Assembly (NCBI GenBank): GCA_949001935.1
Contig: CARJLX010000004.1
Span: 48,594-112,593 of the forward strand
Origin: an uncultured Eubacteriales bacterium
GTDB taxonomy: Bacteria; Bacillota; Clostridia; Christensenellales; UBA1242
DNA: 64,000 nt
Direction: 5' to 3'
The notes under the pieces are model-generated. The model was not told where the DNA came from. It made no database searches and worked only from the letters and a program-made list of their open reading frames with translations. Position 1 is the stretch's first letter. Each line of letters begins with the position of its first letter. Both the position numbers and the translations under genes were made by a program. This document shows positions 35,945 to 44,651 of the stretch, one piece after another.

Positions 35945-37528
35945 ATGGTACAAGTTTCAAACATTTCTCTCGCTTTTGGTGGGAGAACACTTTATAAAGA
36001 AGTTAATCTTAAATTCACAAAAGGCAATTGCTACGGAATTATTGGTGCAAATGGTGCTGGAAAATCCACCTTTCTTAAAATATTAACTGGGGAATTGGAA
36101 GCAAATACAGGAGAGGTTTTTATATCTCCTGGTGAACGCATGAGTGTGCTTGCACAAAATCAAAACGCGTATGACAACGAAACAGTGCTTGACACCGTTT
36201 TACTTGGTCATAAACGCTTAATGGAAATTCAAAAAGAAAAAGATGAGTTATACATGAAGCCAGATTTCAACGAAGATGATGGTATTCGTGCTGGCGAGCT
36301 TGAAACTCTTTTTGCCGAACTTGGTGGTTGGGAAGCCGAAAGCGAAGCCAAAAACCTTCTTCAAAATCTTGGAATAAATGAAAGTGACTACTACACTCTT
36401 ATGGCAGATATGGATCCAAAAATCAAAGTTAAAGTCCTTTTAGCTCAAGCTCTTTTTGGAAATCCTGATATTTTGGTTTTGGATGAGCCAACAAACAACC
36501 TCGACTTTAAAACCACCCGCTGGCTTGAAAACTTTTTGTTAGGCTTTGAAAACATCGTTATTATAGTTTCGCATAACCGCCACTTTTTAAATAAAGTCTG
36601 CACTCACATCTGTGATGTAGATTATGGACAAATTAATATGTATCTTGGAAACTATGACTTTTGGTATGAAACAAGCCAACTTATGGCACGCCAACTTAAA
36701 GACCAAAACAAAAAAGCCGAACAACGTGCTAAAGAACTTAAAGAATTTATTGCCCGCTTCTCAGCTAATGCTTCAAAATCTAAACAGGCAACAAGCCGTA
36801 AAAAAGAATTAGAAAGACTTACAATTGAAGACATTAAACCTTCATCAAGAAAATATCCATATATCAACTTTGAATTTACTCAAGATATTGGTAAAGAAGT
36901 TTTAAAAGTTGAAAAATTAACTAAAAATGGTTTCTTTAAAAATTTATCATTTAACATAGAAAGAGATCAAAAAGTGGTATTTTTTGCAAAAAATAATCAA
37001 ATTTTAAGCACTTTATTCAATATTTTAATTGGTAAAGACGAAGCCGACAGCGGTGAAATCCGTTGGGGAAAGACAATCTCGAAATCTTATCTCCCACAAA
37101 GTTATGGCGAATTATTTGAGAAAAACGATAGTTCAATTGTAGATTGGTTAAGGCAATATTCTAAAGACCAAAACGAAACCTTTATTCGTTCTTGGCTTGG
37201 AAGAATGCTTTTCACTGGCGAAGAAAACTTAAAGCCTGCAAATGTGCTTTCTGGTGGGGAACGCGTAAGATGTATGTTCGCAAAGATTATGCTTGAAGGA
37301 AGCAATGTTATTATTTTAGATGAACCTACAAACCACCTTGACCTTGAATCAATCACAGCCTTAAATAAAGGTATGCAAAATTATAAAGGCGTTTTACTTT
37401 TCTCAACTCACGACCAAGAAATTATAGAAACTGTTGCAAATCGCATAATTGACATGACTGACGAAAACAAAATCATTGACTTCACTGGCACATATGAAGA
37501 ATATGTCGAAAAATATGGACAGAAATAA
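35945..37528 (+). CDS. ABC-F family ATPase, YbiT/YkpA-like
   Basis: ABC-F proteins are soluble tandem ATPases that bind the ribosomal E site and modulate translation. It has 527 residues with two ATPase domains and a charged linker (about residues 235-290). Domain 1 has a good Walker A (GANGAGKST, about 36-44) and Walker B (LVLDEPTNNLD), but its signature is MADMDPKIK instead of LSGGE, as is usual in the YbiT group. Domain 2 has a good signature (LSGGERVR) and Walker B (IILDEPTNHLD) but its Walker A is FAKNNQILST, without the Gly-Lys core. Only one composite ATP site should therefore be complete. It is a single-gene unit with a consensus-like promoter. Confidence 0.88.
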   Translation: MVQVSNISLAFGGRTLYKEVNLKFTKGNCYGIIGANGAGKSTFLKILTGELEANTGEVFISPGERMSVLAQNQNAYDNETVLDTVLLGHKRLMEIQKEKDELYMKPDFNEDDGIRAGELETLFAELGGWEAESEAKNLLQNLGINESDYYTLMADMDPKIKVKVLLAQALFGNPDILVLDEPTNNLDFKTTRWLENFLLGFENIVIIVSHNRHFLNKVCTHICDVDYGQINMYLGNYDFWYETSQLMARQLKDQNKKAEQRAKELKEFIARFSANASKSKQATSRKKELERLTIEDIKPSSRKYPYINFEFTQDIGKEVLKVEKLTKNGFFKNLSFNIERDQKVVFFAKNNQILSTLFNILIGKDEADSGEIRWGKTISKSYLPQSYGELFEKNDSSIVDWLRQYSKDQNETFIRSWLGRMLFTGEENLKPANVLSGGERVRCMFAKIMLEGSNVIILDEPTNHLDLESITALNKGMQNYKGVLLFSTHDQEIIETVANRIIDMTDENKIIDFTGTYEEYVEKYGQK

Positions 37529-37540
37529 CTAAAAATCATA

Positions 37541-37577
37541 AAAAACAGCAAATTCCCTATTGAAATTGCTGTTTTTT
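37541..37577 (+). terminator. ABC-F gene terminator
   Basis: AAAAACAGCAA (37541-37551) pairs with TTGCTGTTTTTT. The right side of the hairpin overlaps the next promoter. Confidence 0.75.
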
Positions 37578-37587
37578 GTGATATAAT
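37560..37587 (+). promoter_or_regulatory. Promoter of the 37607 gene
   Basis: TTGAAA (37560-37565), 16 bases, TATAAT (37582-37587); most of the spacer is the terminator arm of the previous gene. Confidence 0.65.
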
Positions 37588-37606
37588 CTTGGTATAGGAG
37601 AAATTT

Positions 37607-38203
37607 ATGAAAAAGAATGTCATAAAAGATTACAAAAACATGTCCATAGAAGAACTTGAAAAAGAAGTTGCTATTTGCAACAAGCAAGAAAAAAGATTTA
37701 AAATAGGAAAACTTATTGCATGTGCGTTTACAGCAATTTTTGTTGGCGCAGGTGCAGGATTGTCAATAAGAAGTGGCCAAAATACTATCAATAGAAATGA
37801 TAAAGTCGCAAATCTTATAGAATTACCTAAACAAGAATATGTTATAGCAGGAGTTGGAAATCTCTATAACAAAATAAAAACAGATCCCGAAAAGAAAGAC
37901 TTGTATTTTTCACAAATTGAAGATTTAATAAATCTTTCTAATAATGATTATATTCAAAATAACGCAAGCCCTCAACTCAAAGCCGAAGTTGATAAAGTAT
38001 ATTCACAATATCATACTCTTGACTATGCGATTGCGGGTGTTTGTGTAGCGGTAGGTGGCACATCCATTACGTTACCAATTGCTTATGTTTTATATAAAAA
38101 GGAGCGCAACCATTTGGATGTTGTAGATAAATATATGGAAGAAAGTCGCAATAATATCAAATACTCACCTACTATTGAAGCGGAAGATAAAAACGAGCAA
38201 TAA
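37607..38203 (+). CDS. Two-helix membrane protein, unknown function
   Basis: 198 residues. A helical, charged N-terminus (MSIEELEKEVAICNKQEKRFK) precedes a membrane helix at about 35-54; an extracytoplasmic helical loop of about 85 residues follows, then a second membrane helix at about 146-170, and a charged cytoplasmic tail. Small-residue-rich helices (VGAGAG, AVGGTS) suggest helix packing. TAGGAG precedes the ATG. No family recognised. It has its own promoter and a terminator at 38203. Confidence 0.6.
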   Translation: MKKNVIKDYKNMSIEELEKEVAICNKQEKRFKIGKLIACAFTAIFVGAGAGLSIRSGQNTINRNDKVANLIELPKQEYVIAGVGNLYNKIKTDPEKKDLYFSQIEDLINLSNNDYIQNNASPQLKAEVDKVYSQYHTLDYAIAGVCVAVGGTSITLPIAYVLYKKERNHLDVVDKYMEESRNNIKYSPTIEAEDKNEQ

Positions 38204-38230
38204 AAGACTTTATTTAAAGTCTTTTTTGTT
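38203..38230 (+). terminator. Terminator before the T-box leader
   Basis: AAAAGACTTT, loop ATTT, AAAGTCTTTTTTG, ending the upstream gene. Confidence 0.75.
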
Positions 38231-38236
38231 TTTCGC

Positions 38237-38265
38237 TTGACATGATTCATATTTTTACATATAAT
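38237..38265 (+). promoter_or_regulatory. glyQS promoter
   Basis: TTGACA (38237-38242), 17 bases, TATAAT (38260-38265), both at consensus. Confidence 0.85.
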
Positions 38266-38271
38266 GGAAAC

Positions 38272-38430
38272 ATAAATTGCAATAACGGAGCTTGGCAACT
38301 CTATCAGCAAATCGCGTGTCGGCGTAAAGATAAATAATGAAGGCATTGATTTTCAATGTGAATTAGGGTGGAACAGCGGTAAACAAATCGCCCCTATGTC
38401 AAACTTTTTTGGCATAGGGTTTTATTTTAT
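38272..38430 (+). promoter_or_regulatory. Glycine T-box riboswitch
   Basis: A leader of about 185 bases before glycyl-tRNA synthetase. The T-box core AGGGTGGAACAGCGG lies at 38365-38379 (consensus AGGGTGGNACCGCG). The terminator CCCTATGTCAAA (38392-38403) pairs with TTTGGCATAGGG (38408-38419), followed by TTTTATTTT. The antiterminator would pair the T-box with CGCCCCTA (38389-38396), which overlaps the terminator. A GGC at 38342-38344, preceded by GAA and followed by A, fits a glycine specifier codon. Uncharged tRNA-Gly should permit read-through. Confidence 0.9.
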
Positions 38431-38456
38431 GCCAAAACAAAGAAAGGAGAAGAATT

Positions 38457-39836
38457 ATGGAAAAATCTAAATTAACTATGGAAAAACTTGTAGCTTTATG
38501 CAAAAGTCGTGGATTTGTCTTTCCAGGAAGTGAAATCTATGGCGGATTTGCCAACACTTGGGATTTTGGCCCAATTGGTGTTGAACTCAAAAACAATATA
38601 AAGCGTGCTTGGTGGAAAAGGTTTGTGCAAGAAGACCCTCAAACATATGGCGTTGATGCTGCGATACTCATGAATCCAAAAACTTGGGAAGCCAGTGGAC
38701 ACATTGCAAGTTTCGGCGATCCTAAAATGGATTGCAAAATATGCAAACAGCGTGAGCGTGCCGACACTTTAGTAGAAAAACATTCTAAAAACACAATTTC
38801 TGCTGAAGCAATGACTAATGAAGAACTTGAAGCATACATCAACGAGCATCATGTTACCTGCCCTCACTGCGGGGGATTTGATTGGACACCTATTAGAAAA
38901 TTCAACCCTATGTTTAAGACCTCTCGCGGAACACTTGAAGCTGAGGCTGATGTCGTTTATCTTCGTCCAGAAACCTGTCAAGGCGAATATGTAAACTTCT
39001 TGAATGTTCAACGCACTGCTCGTGCAAAAGTTCCTTTTGCCATAGCTCAAATTGGTAAATCTTTTAGAAATGAAATTACTCCAGGAAACTTTTTATTTAG
39101 AACTATTGAATTTGAACAAATGGAACTTCAAATGTTCTGCAAAGAAAACGAAAGCATGAATATTTACAATAATTATAAAGAAAGAGCAAATAAATTTGTA
39201 AATGATCTCGGTTTAACTCAAGAAAACTTGCGTTTCCACGATCATGATAAACTTGCACACTATGCAAAAGCTGCCTGCGACATTCAATATAATTTTCCTA
39301 TCGGTTGGCAGGAACTTAATGGAATACACCATCGTGGAGTATGGGATTTATCTCGCCATCAAGAGTATTCTGGCAAAAGTATGCTCTATCTTGATCCTTT
39401 TACAAATGAAAAATTTCTCCCAAATGTTATAGAATATTCAATTGGCGCAGATCGCTTAACCCTTGCCCTTCTTTGTGAGGCATATGAGGAAGAAACACTA
39501 GAAAACGGTGAAACTCGTGTCGTTATGCATTTCCACCCTGCTATTGCTCCATACAAAGTTGCAATCTTGCCTCTTCAAAAGAATTTGAGTGATAAAGCCA
39601 AAGAGGTTTATTCAATTTTAAGCAAAGAGTTCATGTGTGACTACGACGAAGCTGGCTCAATCGGCAAACGCTATCGCCGTCAAGACGAGATAGGAACTCC
39701 TTATTGTGTAACTATCGACTTTGACACTCTTGAAGACAACACTGTAACACTTCGTGATCGCGACACTATGGAACAAATACGATTAAACATTGAAGAACTA
39801 GTACCTTATGTAAACGAAAGAATAAAATTTAATTAA
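38457..39836 (+). CDS. glyQS: Glycyl-tRNA synthetase (single-chain type)
   Basis: Class II synthetase that charges tRNA-Gly, of the homodimeric type rather than the alpha2-beta2 GlyQ/GlyS type. It has 459 residues. The glycine-specific start GFVFPGSEIYGGFANTWDFGP is followed by MNPKTWEASGH, motif 2-type sequence (GKSFRNEITPGNFLFRTIEFEQMELQMF), motif 3 (SIGADRLTLALL) and a C-terminal anticodon-binding domain (YKVAILPL... onward). A zinc-like Cys set (CKICKQ and CPHCGG) lies in the insertion between motifs 1 and 2. AAAGGAG precedes the ATG. The gene is controlled by the T-box leader upstream. Confidence 0.95.
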   Translation: MEKSKLTMEKLVALCKSRGFVFPGSEIYGGFANTWDFGPIGVELKNNIKRAWWKRFVQEDPQTYGVDAAILMNPKTWEASGHIASFGDPKMDCKICKQRERADTLVEKHSKNTISAEAMTNEELEAYINEHHVTCPHCGGFDWTPIRKFNPMFKTSRGTLEAEADVVYLRPETCQGEYVNFLNVQRTARAKVPFAIAQIGKSFRNEITPGNFLFRTIEFEQMELQMFCKENESMNIYNNYKERANKFVNDLGLTQENLRFHDHDKLAHYAKAACDIQYNFPIGWQELNGIHHRGVWDLSRHQEYSGKSMLYLDPFTNEKFLPNVIEYSIGADRLTLALLCEAYEEETLENGETRVVMHFHPAIAPYKVAILPLQKNLSDKAKEVYSILSKEFMCDYDEAGSIGKRYRRQDEIGTPYCVTIDFDTLEDNTVTLRDRDTMEQIRLNIEELVPYVNERIKFN

Positions 39837-39871
39837 GCGACCAAATGTCGCCCGGCCAGTGACAACATATT

Positions 39872-39901
39872 AAAAAATCCGCTAATTTAAGCGGATTTTT
39901 T
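39872..39901. terminator. Bidirectional terminator
   Basis: AAAAAATCCGCTTAA-type arms: AAAAAATCCGCT (39872-39883) and AGCGGATTTTTT (39890-39901). It lies between convergent glyQS and the 39900 gene and overlaps the latter's stop codon. A small GCGAC-CAAAT-GTCGC hairpin (39837-39851) precedes it. Confidence 0.85.
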
Positions 39902-40673
39902 AGTTGTTGTGTTCTACAATTTTCAAAATAACTTTCAAGATTTGAAGAATAACATTCAAAAGTGCTACAACAAAATCTACAACATACATCAATATATATG
40001 ACTTGAAAAGTTTGTTTACCTTTTCTCTTTCGTCTGGTGTTAAAAAATTTGATTTTTCAATAATCCCCATTGCAAGACGATTTGCCTGTTTTTCAACTGG
40101 AATATTGATAAGCATATATACAAATGCAACTAGATAAAAAGCAAAGCCAATTATTGCTGAAACTATAGTTGCAACTCCTGTAAAGTTAAACAAGAATATA
40201 TCTAACAATAGTCCAACAATAACAATTGGAATGAATAGCACTGGCATAATATAAGAAAGTGGAAGAAGTATAGAGCGAGCCTTTAGTTTTTTATCTCCCC
40301 TTTTATGCATAATTGCAAGGCCAGTTTTTTGCAAACCTACACCTATCGCAGTTATGGATTTTTTATTAATTATGCCCTTTCTTAAGTAGATAGTTTTCTT
40401 TCTTGTGCTATATGAATTACCCCAAAACCATGCACGCCAAAAGCCACATTGTTTTACTTCAACATCTTGCATATCATTAGCGTCAAGTAAAGTCCTTGTA
40501 GCAGTCAACGCAGTTAAACCTTGCTCTGTTTCATCTTTATTATAAGAATGATACCTAAAAAATAAAGATAATCTTGCAACGCATGCAAAAATAACTCCAA
40601 CTGCTATCACTCCTGCAAGAATATAAATAACAAATCTTAAAATCTCTGCACTAGAGGCAAGTAGTAAAGACAT
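39900..40673 (-). CDS. YugP-like membrane protein lacking the zinc site (pseudo-peptidase)
   Basis: 257 residues with the layout of the two YugP-type peptidases at 41240 and 41978: an N-terminal membrane helix, a soluble segment, then two to three helices and a C-terminal pair. The active-site stretch aligns as SITAIGVGLQKTGLAIM against SSIAGLGVVAHEMGHYL of the 41240 protein, so the HExxH residues are replaced by Q115, K116 and L119. The protein cannot be a zinc peptidase of this type, but the membrane scaffold is intact, so a regulatory or chaperoning role is possible. The ATG at 40673 is preferred, with AGGAG 12 bases upstream; a second in-frame start lies six codons further up. Confidence 0.65.
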   Translation of the reverse strand: MSLLLASSAEILRFVIYILAGVIAVGVIFACVARLSLFFRYHSYNKDETEQGLTALTATRTLLDANDMQDVEVKQCGFWRAWFWGNSYSTRKKTIYLRKGIINKKSITAIGVGLQKTGLAIMHKRGDKKLKARSILLPLSYIMPVLFIPIVIVGLLLDIFLFNFTGVATIVSAIIGFAFYLVAFVYMLINIPVEKQANRLAMGIIEKSNFLTPDEREKVNKLFKSYILMYVVDFVVALLNVILQILKVILKIVEHNN

Positions 40674-40932
40674 AAATCCCTCTCCTAACATTAATATACT
40701 TGTTTATATCATTTTGATAACATATTTGTCAAATAAAATTATCTTTTTTAATTAATATTTATTTACCATTTTTTACACTTTGTTTGGTTATTATTTACTA
40801 AAGTAAAATATAGAAATTTAAAAAAATTTATAGCAAAAATACATTTGACACCAATAAACTAGGCTTAAAATATGGTTATTGATATAATGCATAAAATTCA
40901 AAATACTTCACAACCTTATAGTGGAGGTTTTT
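40674..40932. other. Divergent intergenic region
   Basis: A/T-rich, no gene seen. TTGACA at 40847-40852 with AAATAT 17 bases later, and a TATAAT-like box near 40881, are candidate promoter parts for the DUF1540 gene; the pairing is not decided. Confidence 0.35.
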
Positions 40933-41211
40933 ATGAAAGATACCAATAAAGGTGTTCGTTGCAATGTAAACGAATGTGTCTACAATGAAAATGGTTGCGA
41001 CTGCAACAAAGAGGTTATTGATGTTTCAATTGGCGATGGCGAAATGATGTCAAATGGCTTACAAAAACATTTCTGCAAAAGTTTTATTAGCAAAGAAAGT
41101 AAATGTGATTGTCACAACTGTGATTGTCATAACCAAGAAAATGTAGAAGCTGGTGAAGAATACTTTGCTGACATTAAATCACCTTACAACAAACCATATG
41201 ATGAGAATTAA
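40933..41211 (+). CDS. DUF1540-domain small Cys-rich protein
   Basis: 92 residues. Residues 9-52 fit the DUF1540 pattern: CNVNECVYNENGCDCNKEV, then an acidic strand, then HFCKSF. The function of the family is unknown; a small metal-binding module is likely. After it comes an extra segment, CDCHNCDCHNQ, with four Cys and two His, and an acidic tail. The ATG at 40933 follows GGAGG by 5 bases; the GTG at 40921 is in frame but overlaps that site. The extra segment resembles the tail of the 20293 protein and the N-terminus of GrpE in this window. Confidence 0.7.
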   Translation: MKDTNKGVRCNVNECVYNENGCDCNKEVIDVSIGDGEMMSNGLQKHFCKSFISKESKCDCHNCDCHNQENVEAGEEYFADIKSPYNKPYDEN

Positions 41212-41241
41212 AAAAAGATATGCATTAGCATATCTTTTTTT
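41211..41241. terminator. Bidirectional terminator
   Basis: AAAAAAGATATGC (41211-41223), loop ATTA, GCATATCTTTTTTT. Shared by the convergent DUF1540 and YugP genes; it overlaps the latter's stop. Confidence 0.85.
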
Positions 41242-41968
41242 ATCTATCTCTTGTTATAAGCAAAGCGTAGAACAAAAGTCTTAAGAAATAACCTAAACTT
41301 ACTAAAAGTACTGCCACATATGTGAGAGCAGCCGCTGAAAGAACCTCTTTAGTTTGCGCAAGTTCTTGCTCGTCCATAATATTCATGCCTTTAAGCATTT
41401 TTAATGCTCGCTTTGAAGCGTTAATTTCAACTGGCAAGGTTGCCAAGTTTGCAAGTGCTGGAACTCCATAAATCCCAACTGCAATCCAAATTATTATGTC
41501 TCCTGCCATTCCATACATTGTGAAAGCAAAAACATTTAGCAAAATCCCTATCAAAAGCAAAGGCAAAAGTAAACCAGATGTAAAATTACAAACCTTTACA
41601 ATAGTTTGGCGAATATAAAAAGGTTTATAATTTTTGACCTGTTGAAGATAATGCCCCATTTCGTGAGCTACTACACCTAGACCCGCAATAGAAGATGAAT
41701 TTATATTATCTTGCGAAATATTAACTGTATGATTGACGGGATTATAATGGTCTGTCAAATGTCCGCGACATGAGCGAAGTGTTGCCTGATTGCCTGTTGC
41801 ATTTAAAATGCTTTGAGCTAAGTTTTTCCCAGTTATTCCGCTTTTGCTTTCAACATCACTATATTTTGAAAAGGTAGACTGAACCTTAATTTGTGCATAA
41901 AGAGCTAAGATAATAGCTAAGATAATAACAAATCCTGAAACAATATAACCTATATAATTTGCTGACAT
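41240..41968 (-). CDS. YugP-type membrane zinc metallopeptidase
   Basis: 242 residues, usual for YugP (PF04298-type). An N-terminal membrane helix (about 7-27), DHYNPVNHTVNIS (the DHYDP motif of the family), the zinc site HEMGH at residues 102-106 with the helix continuing YLQQ, and a hydrophobic C-terminal half with four further helices. The Glu of a distal third ligand is probably in LPVEINASKRAL (about residue 188). It lies 9 bases after a paralogue and ends the division-gene transcript. Substrates are unknown for the family. Confidence 0.85.
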   Translation of the reverse strand: MSANYIGYIVSGFVIILAIILALYAQIKVQSTFSKYSDVESKSGITGKNLAQSILNATGNQATLRSCRGHLTDHYNPVNHTVNISQDNINSSSIAGLGVVAHEMGHYLQQVKNYKPFYIRQTIVKVCNFTSGLLLPLLLIGILLNVFAFTMYGMAGDIIIWIAVGIYGVPALANLATLPVEINASKRALKMLKGMNIMDEQELAQTKEVLSAAALTYVAVLLVSLGYFLRLLFYALLITRDR

Positions 41969-41977
41969 GAAAACCTC

Positions 41978-42694
41978 CTAATCAAATAATTTTGCATTTT
42001 TTGTTAAAGCTGTCCACCCAAGAAGGGTTTTGAAAAAAACTGCCCAATAAGTTAATTTTGCACTATTCAAAAGTTTTTTAACACTTTTTAGTTGTTTTTC
42101 ACTGAAATAATCTTTAAGAAGATAAATTGCTTTTTTTGAAGCATCTTTTTCTATTGAGATTGTGAAAAGGCGTAAAGTTAATGAAAGCAGAAATATCAAA
42201 ACTCCAAAACTTGCTACTCCAATCCCCCACCAGAGCAAATTTCCACCAAGGGCAATCAGTACTATTCCTACAATAATGCTTGGAAACATAAGCCAACCTA
42301 TAGCTTTGCCTACTTTGATAATAATTGATTTTACTTTTAGTTTATTTCCATCTCTATCTTGCAAAGCATGACCAAACTCATGGGCAAGAACTGCATAAGA
42401 GGCTATACTAGTGCTAGAAAGCGTGGCATTAGATAAAATCATATCTCCACCACGCACATAAGCGTCACCTGCAATTTGTTCTGTTCTATGAAAACGAATT
42501 TTATTTTTAAACTCTCGTGCGTTTATTTCATTAACAATATCTAAAATAGAATGTGAGCAATATGCTTCCTCCTCATTATATTTTTTATAAATGTCAAAAA
42601 ATCTATCAACTCCAAAATTTGCTATTGCAAGACAAAAGCAGAAAGCAACGCCTACAGCTACACAACAAATAATTAAAATCAATGTTAAACTCAT
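41978..42694 (-). CDS. YugP-type membrane zinc metallopeptidase, divergent paralogue
   Basis: 238 residues with the same plan as the 41240 protein: membrane helix at about 3-27, soluble segment, zinc site HEFGH at residues 105-109 (AVLAHEFGHALQD), two central helices and a C-terminal pair. The DHYDP motif is replaced by DAYVRGGDMILSN. A distal Glu lies in ISIEKDASKKAI. It is less like YugP of Bacillus than its neighbour. Together with the 41240 and 39900 genes it forms a local family of three, one without catalytic residues. It starts 53 bases after the PBP gene. Confidence 0.78.
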   Translation of the reverse strand: MSLTLILIICCVAVGVAFCFCLAIANFGVDRFFDIYKKYNEEEAYCSHSILDIVNEINAREFKNKIRFHRTEQIAGDAYVRGGDMILSNATLSSTSIASYAVLAHEFGHALQDRDGNKLKVKSIIIKVGKAIGWLMFPSIIVGIVLIALGGNLLWWGIGVASFGVLIFLLSLTLRLFTISIEKDASKKAIYLLKDYFSEKQLKSVKKLLNSAKLTYWAVFFKTLLGWTALTKNAKLFD

Positions 42695-42747
42695 AGTTTT
42701 ATTTTATCATATTTTTGTATTTTTTACTAATCTATTAAGCTTTATTT

Positions 42748-44649
42748 TCAATTTGTTATCAAAATTATAGTTCCACCCCTTTCAATTTCAGTACCTGCAG
42801 GAGGAAGTTGACGCATTACTATCTCACCTTCTCCATCCAATTCATAGAAAAGCCCAAGTTTTGTTAACTCAACAACAGCATCGGCTAAGGTGTAACCTTC
42901 TAAGTCTGGCATTGTGACTAGCTCTACGACCGCACTTTCATCATCTTTTTTAACTCCAAGATAATCAAACATTCCAGTAAAAATTTGCTTACCATAAGGT
43001 GCAGCGACAATGCTTCCATAATATGCCCCTGCACTTGGTTCATCTACAAGAAGAACCAAAATATACTCTGGATCATTGGCAGGATATGTTCCAACAAAAC
43101 TAGAAATATATTTGCCAACATCTATTCCGCCACCTTCTTTATACTTTTGTGCTGTTCCTGTTTTACCACCCACATTATATCCTTCTACAAATGTGTAAGG
43201 TGCTGTTTTATTTGTTGCATGCTCCAAAAGTTGATTGACAATTTGAGAAGTAGATGGAGAAATTGTTGTATTTTTAATATTACTGTCGCCATTTTTAACA
43301 ATATTGCCATTTACATCTATTATACTTCCAACAATATAAGGCGTTATTAAATTACCCCCATTAGTGACCGACGAAACAGCTGAAGCAAGTTGAATTGGTG
43401 TTAAGGCAACTGCATGACCAAAGCCCATACGAGCAAGGTCAACATTTTTTACATTTGCCTTATTCATCAAAATCCCCCCACCTTCACCACTTATAGTTAT
43501 TCCTGTTTTGCTGCCAAGACCAAACTTTTGCATGTAAGAATAGAACTTATCCTTACCCAGTCTTAACGCTAAATCCATAAAGCAACAGTTGCAGGAGTTT
43601 GCAAAAGCCTCCGTTAAAGTTTGTGAGCCATGACCTATACTACGCCAACATTTTATTCGAACACCATCTATTATTCTATAGCCAGGGCAATAGAATCTAT
43701 CATTAAGATTTGTTAACCCCTCTTCTAGTGCAGCAGAGATAGTTAGGATTTTAAAGGTAGAGCCTGGCTCATAGTTATCTGTCACACAAGTGACACGAGA
43801 TTGATTAAATAAAGTTTCAAGGTCGTCACGAGGAACCTCATTTAGGTCAAAACTAGGTTTAGATGACATTGCAACTACTTCACCAGTTTTAGGTTTCATC
43901 ACAAGACCTGAAACTGCTTTTGCTTTTTGCTCAATCATTATACTTTCAAGAGTTCTTTCCAATATCAATTGAATTTTGCTATCTATAGTTAAATTCAAGT
44001 TGTCTCCCGCAGTAGCACCTATATAATATCTTAAACTACCACCTATTTCCTTACCTTGAAGATCACTTTGAACAAAGCTACAACCATCATCCCCTGTTAA
44101 ATACTCATCAAAATATGACTCTATCCCAGATTGTCCTAAATTATCTACACTTGTAAAACCAATAAGCTGACTACATAAATTGCCATATGGATAATATCTG
44201 CTTGCATTTTCTGCCAGATAAACACCGCTAAGATTTTTCTTATATATTTTTTCTGCGACTTCACCATCAACCTGCATTTTGATCAAGGTTTCAGACACAC
44301 CCTTTTTTGCTATCTTAGTATAAGTTTTCTCATAATCAAGTTCCAACACTTGCGACAAAAACAACGCTGTTTCTGACGCCGAGGTTATCTCTCTGGGCCT
44401 AGTAAAAACATTGTAGGTTGTATAGCTAACGGCAAGTGAAGCACCTGTTCTATCATAGATAGCTCCACGCGGAGCAACTATAGATAAATCTCGTGTCCAT
44501 TGATCTGTTGCTTTGATTTGAAGCGAACTGCCATTTATAATCTGTAAAACAAACAATCTAACAGCAAGTGAACAAAAAAGAAAGGATATGACAATTGTGA
44601 TTGCTAATATCCTTTTTCTTAACGAATGCAAGGAATATAGTTTTTGCAA
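42748..44649 (-). CDS. ftsI: Class B penicillin-binding protein with PASTA domain (FtsI/SpoVD type)
   Basis: Transpeptidase that cross-links septal or spore peptidoglycan. It has 633 residues: a short cytoplasmic part, membrane helix at about 13-36, dimerisation domain (RGAIYDRTG, residues 61-69), transpeptidase domain with SxxK at 297-300 (EPGSTFK), SxN at 352-354 (SCN) and KTG at 497-499, then one C-terminal PASTA repeat (about 578-633). It lies downstream of rsmH and an FtsL-like gene, the classic division position; in Firmicutes with one such gene it can be FtsI/PBP2B, and the PASTA tail also fits SpoVD. The two cannot be separated without the rest of the genome. Confidence 0.9.
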   Translation of the reverse strand: MQKLYSLHSLRKRILAITIVISFLFCSLAVRLFVLQIINGSSLQIKATDQWTRDLSIVAPRGAIYDRTGASLAVSYTTYNVFTRPREITSASETALFLSQVLELDYEKTYTKIAKKGVSETLIKMQVDGEVAEKIYKKNLSGVYLAENASRYYPYGNLCSQLIGFTSVDNLGQSGIESYFDEYLTGDDGCSFVQSDLQGKEIGGSLRYYIGATAGDNLNLTIDSKIQLILERTLESIMIEQKAKAVSGLVMKPKTGEVVAMSSKPSFDLNEVPRDDLETLFNQSRVTCVTDNYEPGSTFKILTISAALEEGLTNLNDRFYCPGYRIIDGVRIKCWRSIGHGSQTLTEAFANSCNCCFMDLALRLGKDKFYSYMQKFGLGSKTGITISGEGGGILMNKANVKNVDLARMGFGHAVALTPIQLASAVSSVTNGGNLITPYIVGSIIDVNGNIVKNGDSNIKNTTISPSTSQIVNQLLEHATNKTAPYTFVEGYNVGGKTGTAQKYKEGGGIDVGKYISSFVGTYPANDPEYILVLLVDEPSAGAYYGSIVAAPYGKQIFTGMFDYLGVKKDDESAVVELVTMPDLEGYTLADAVVELTKLGLFYELDGEGEIVMRQLPPAGTEIERGGTIILITN

Positions 44650-44651
44650 GT

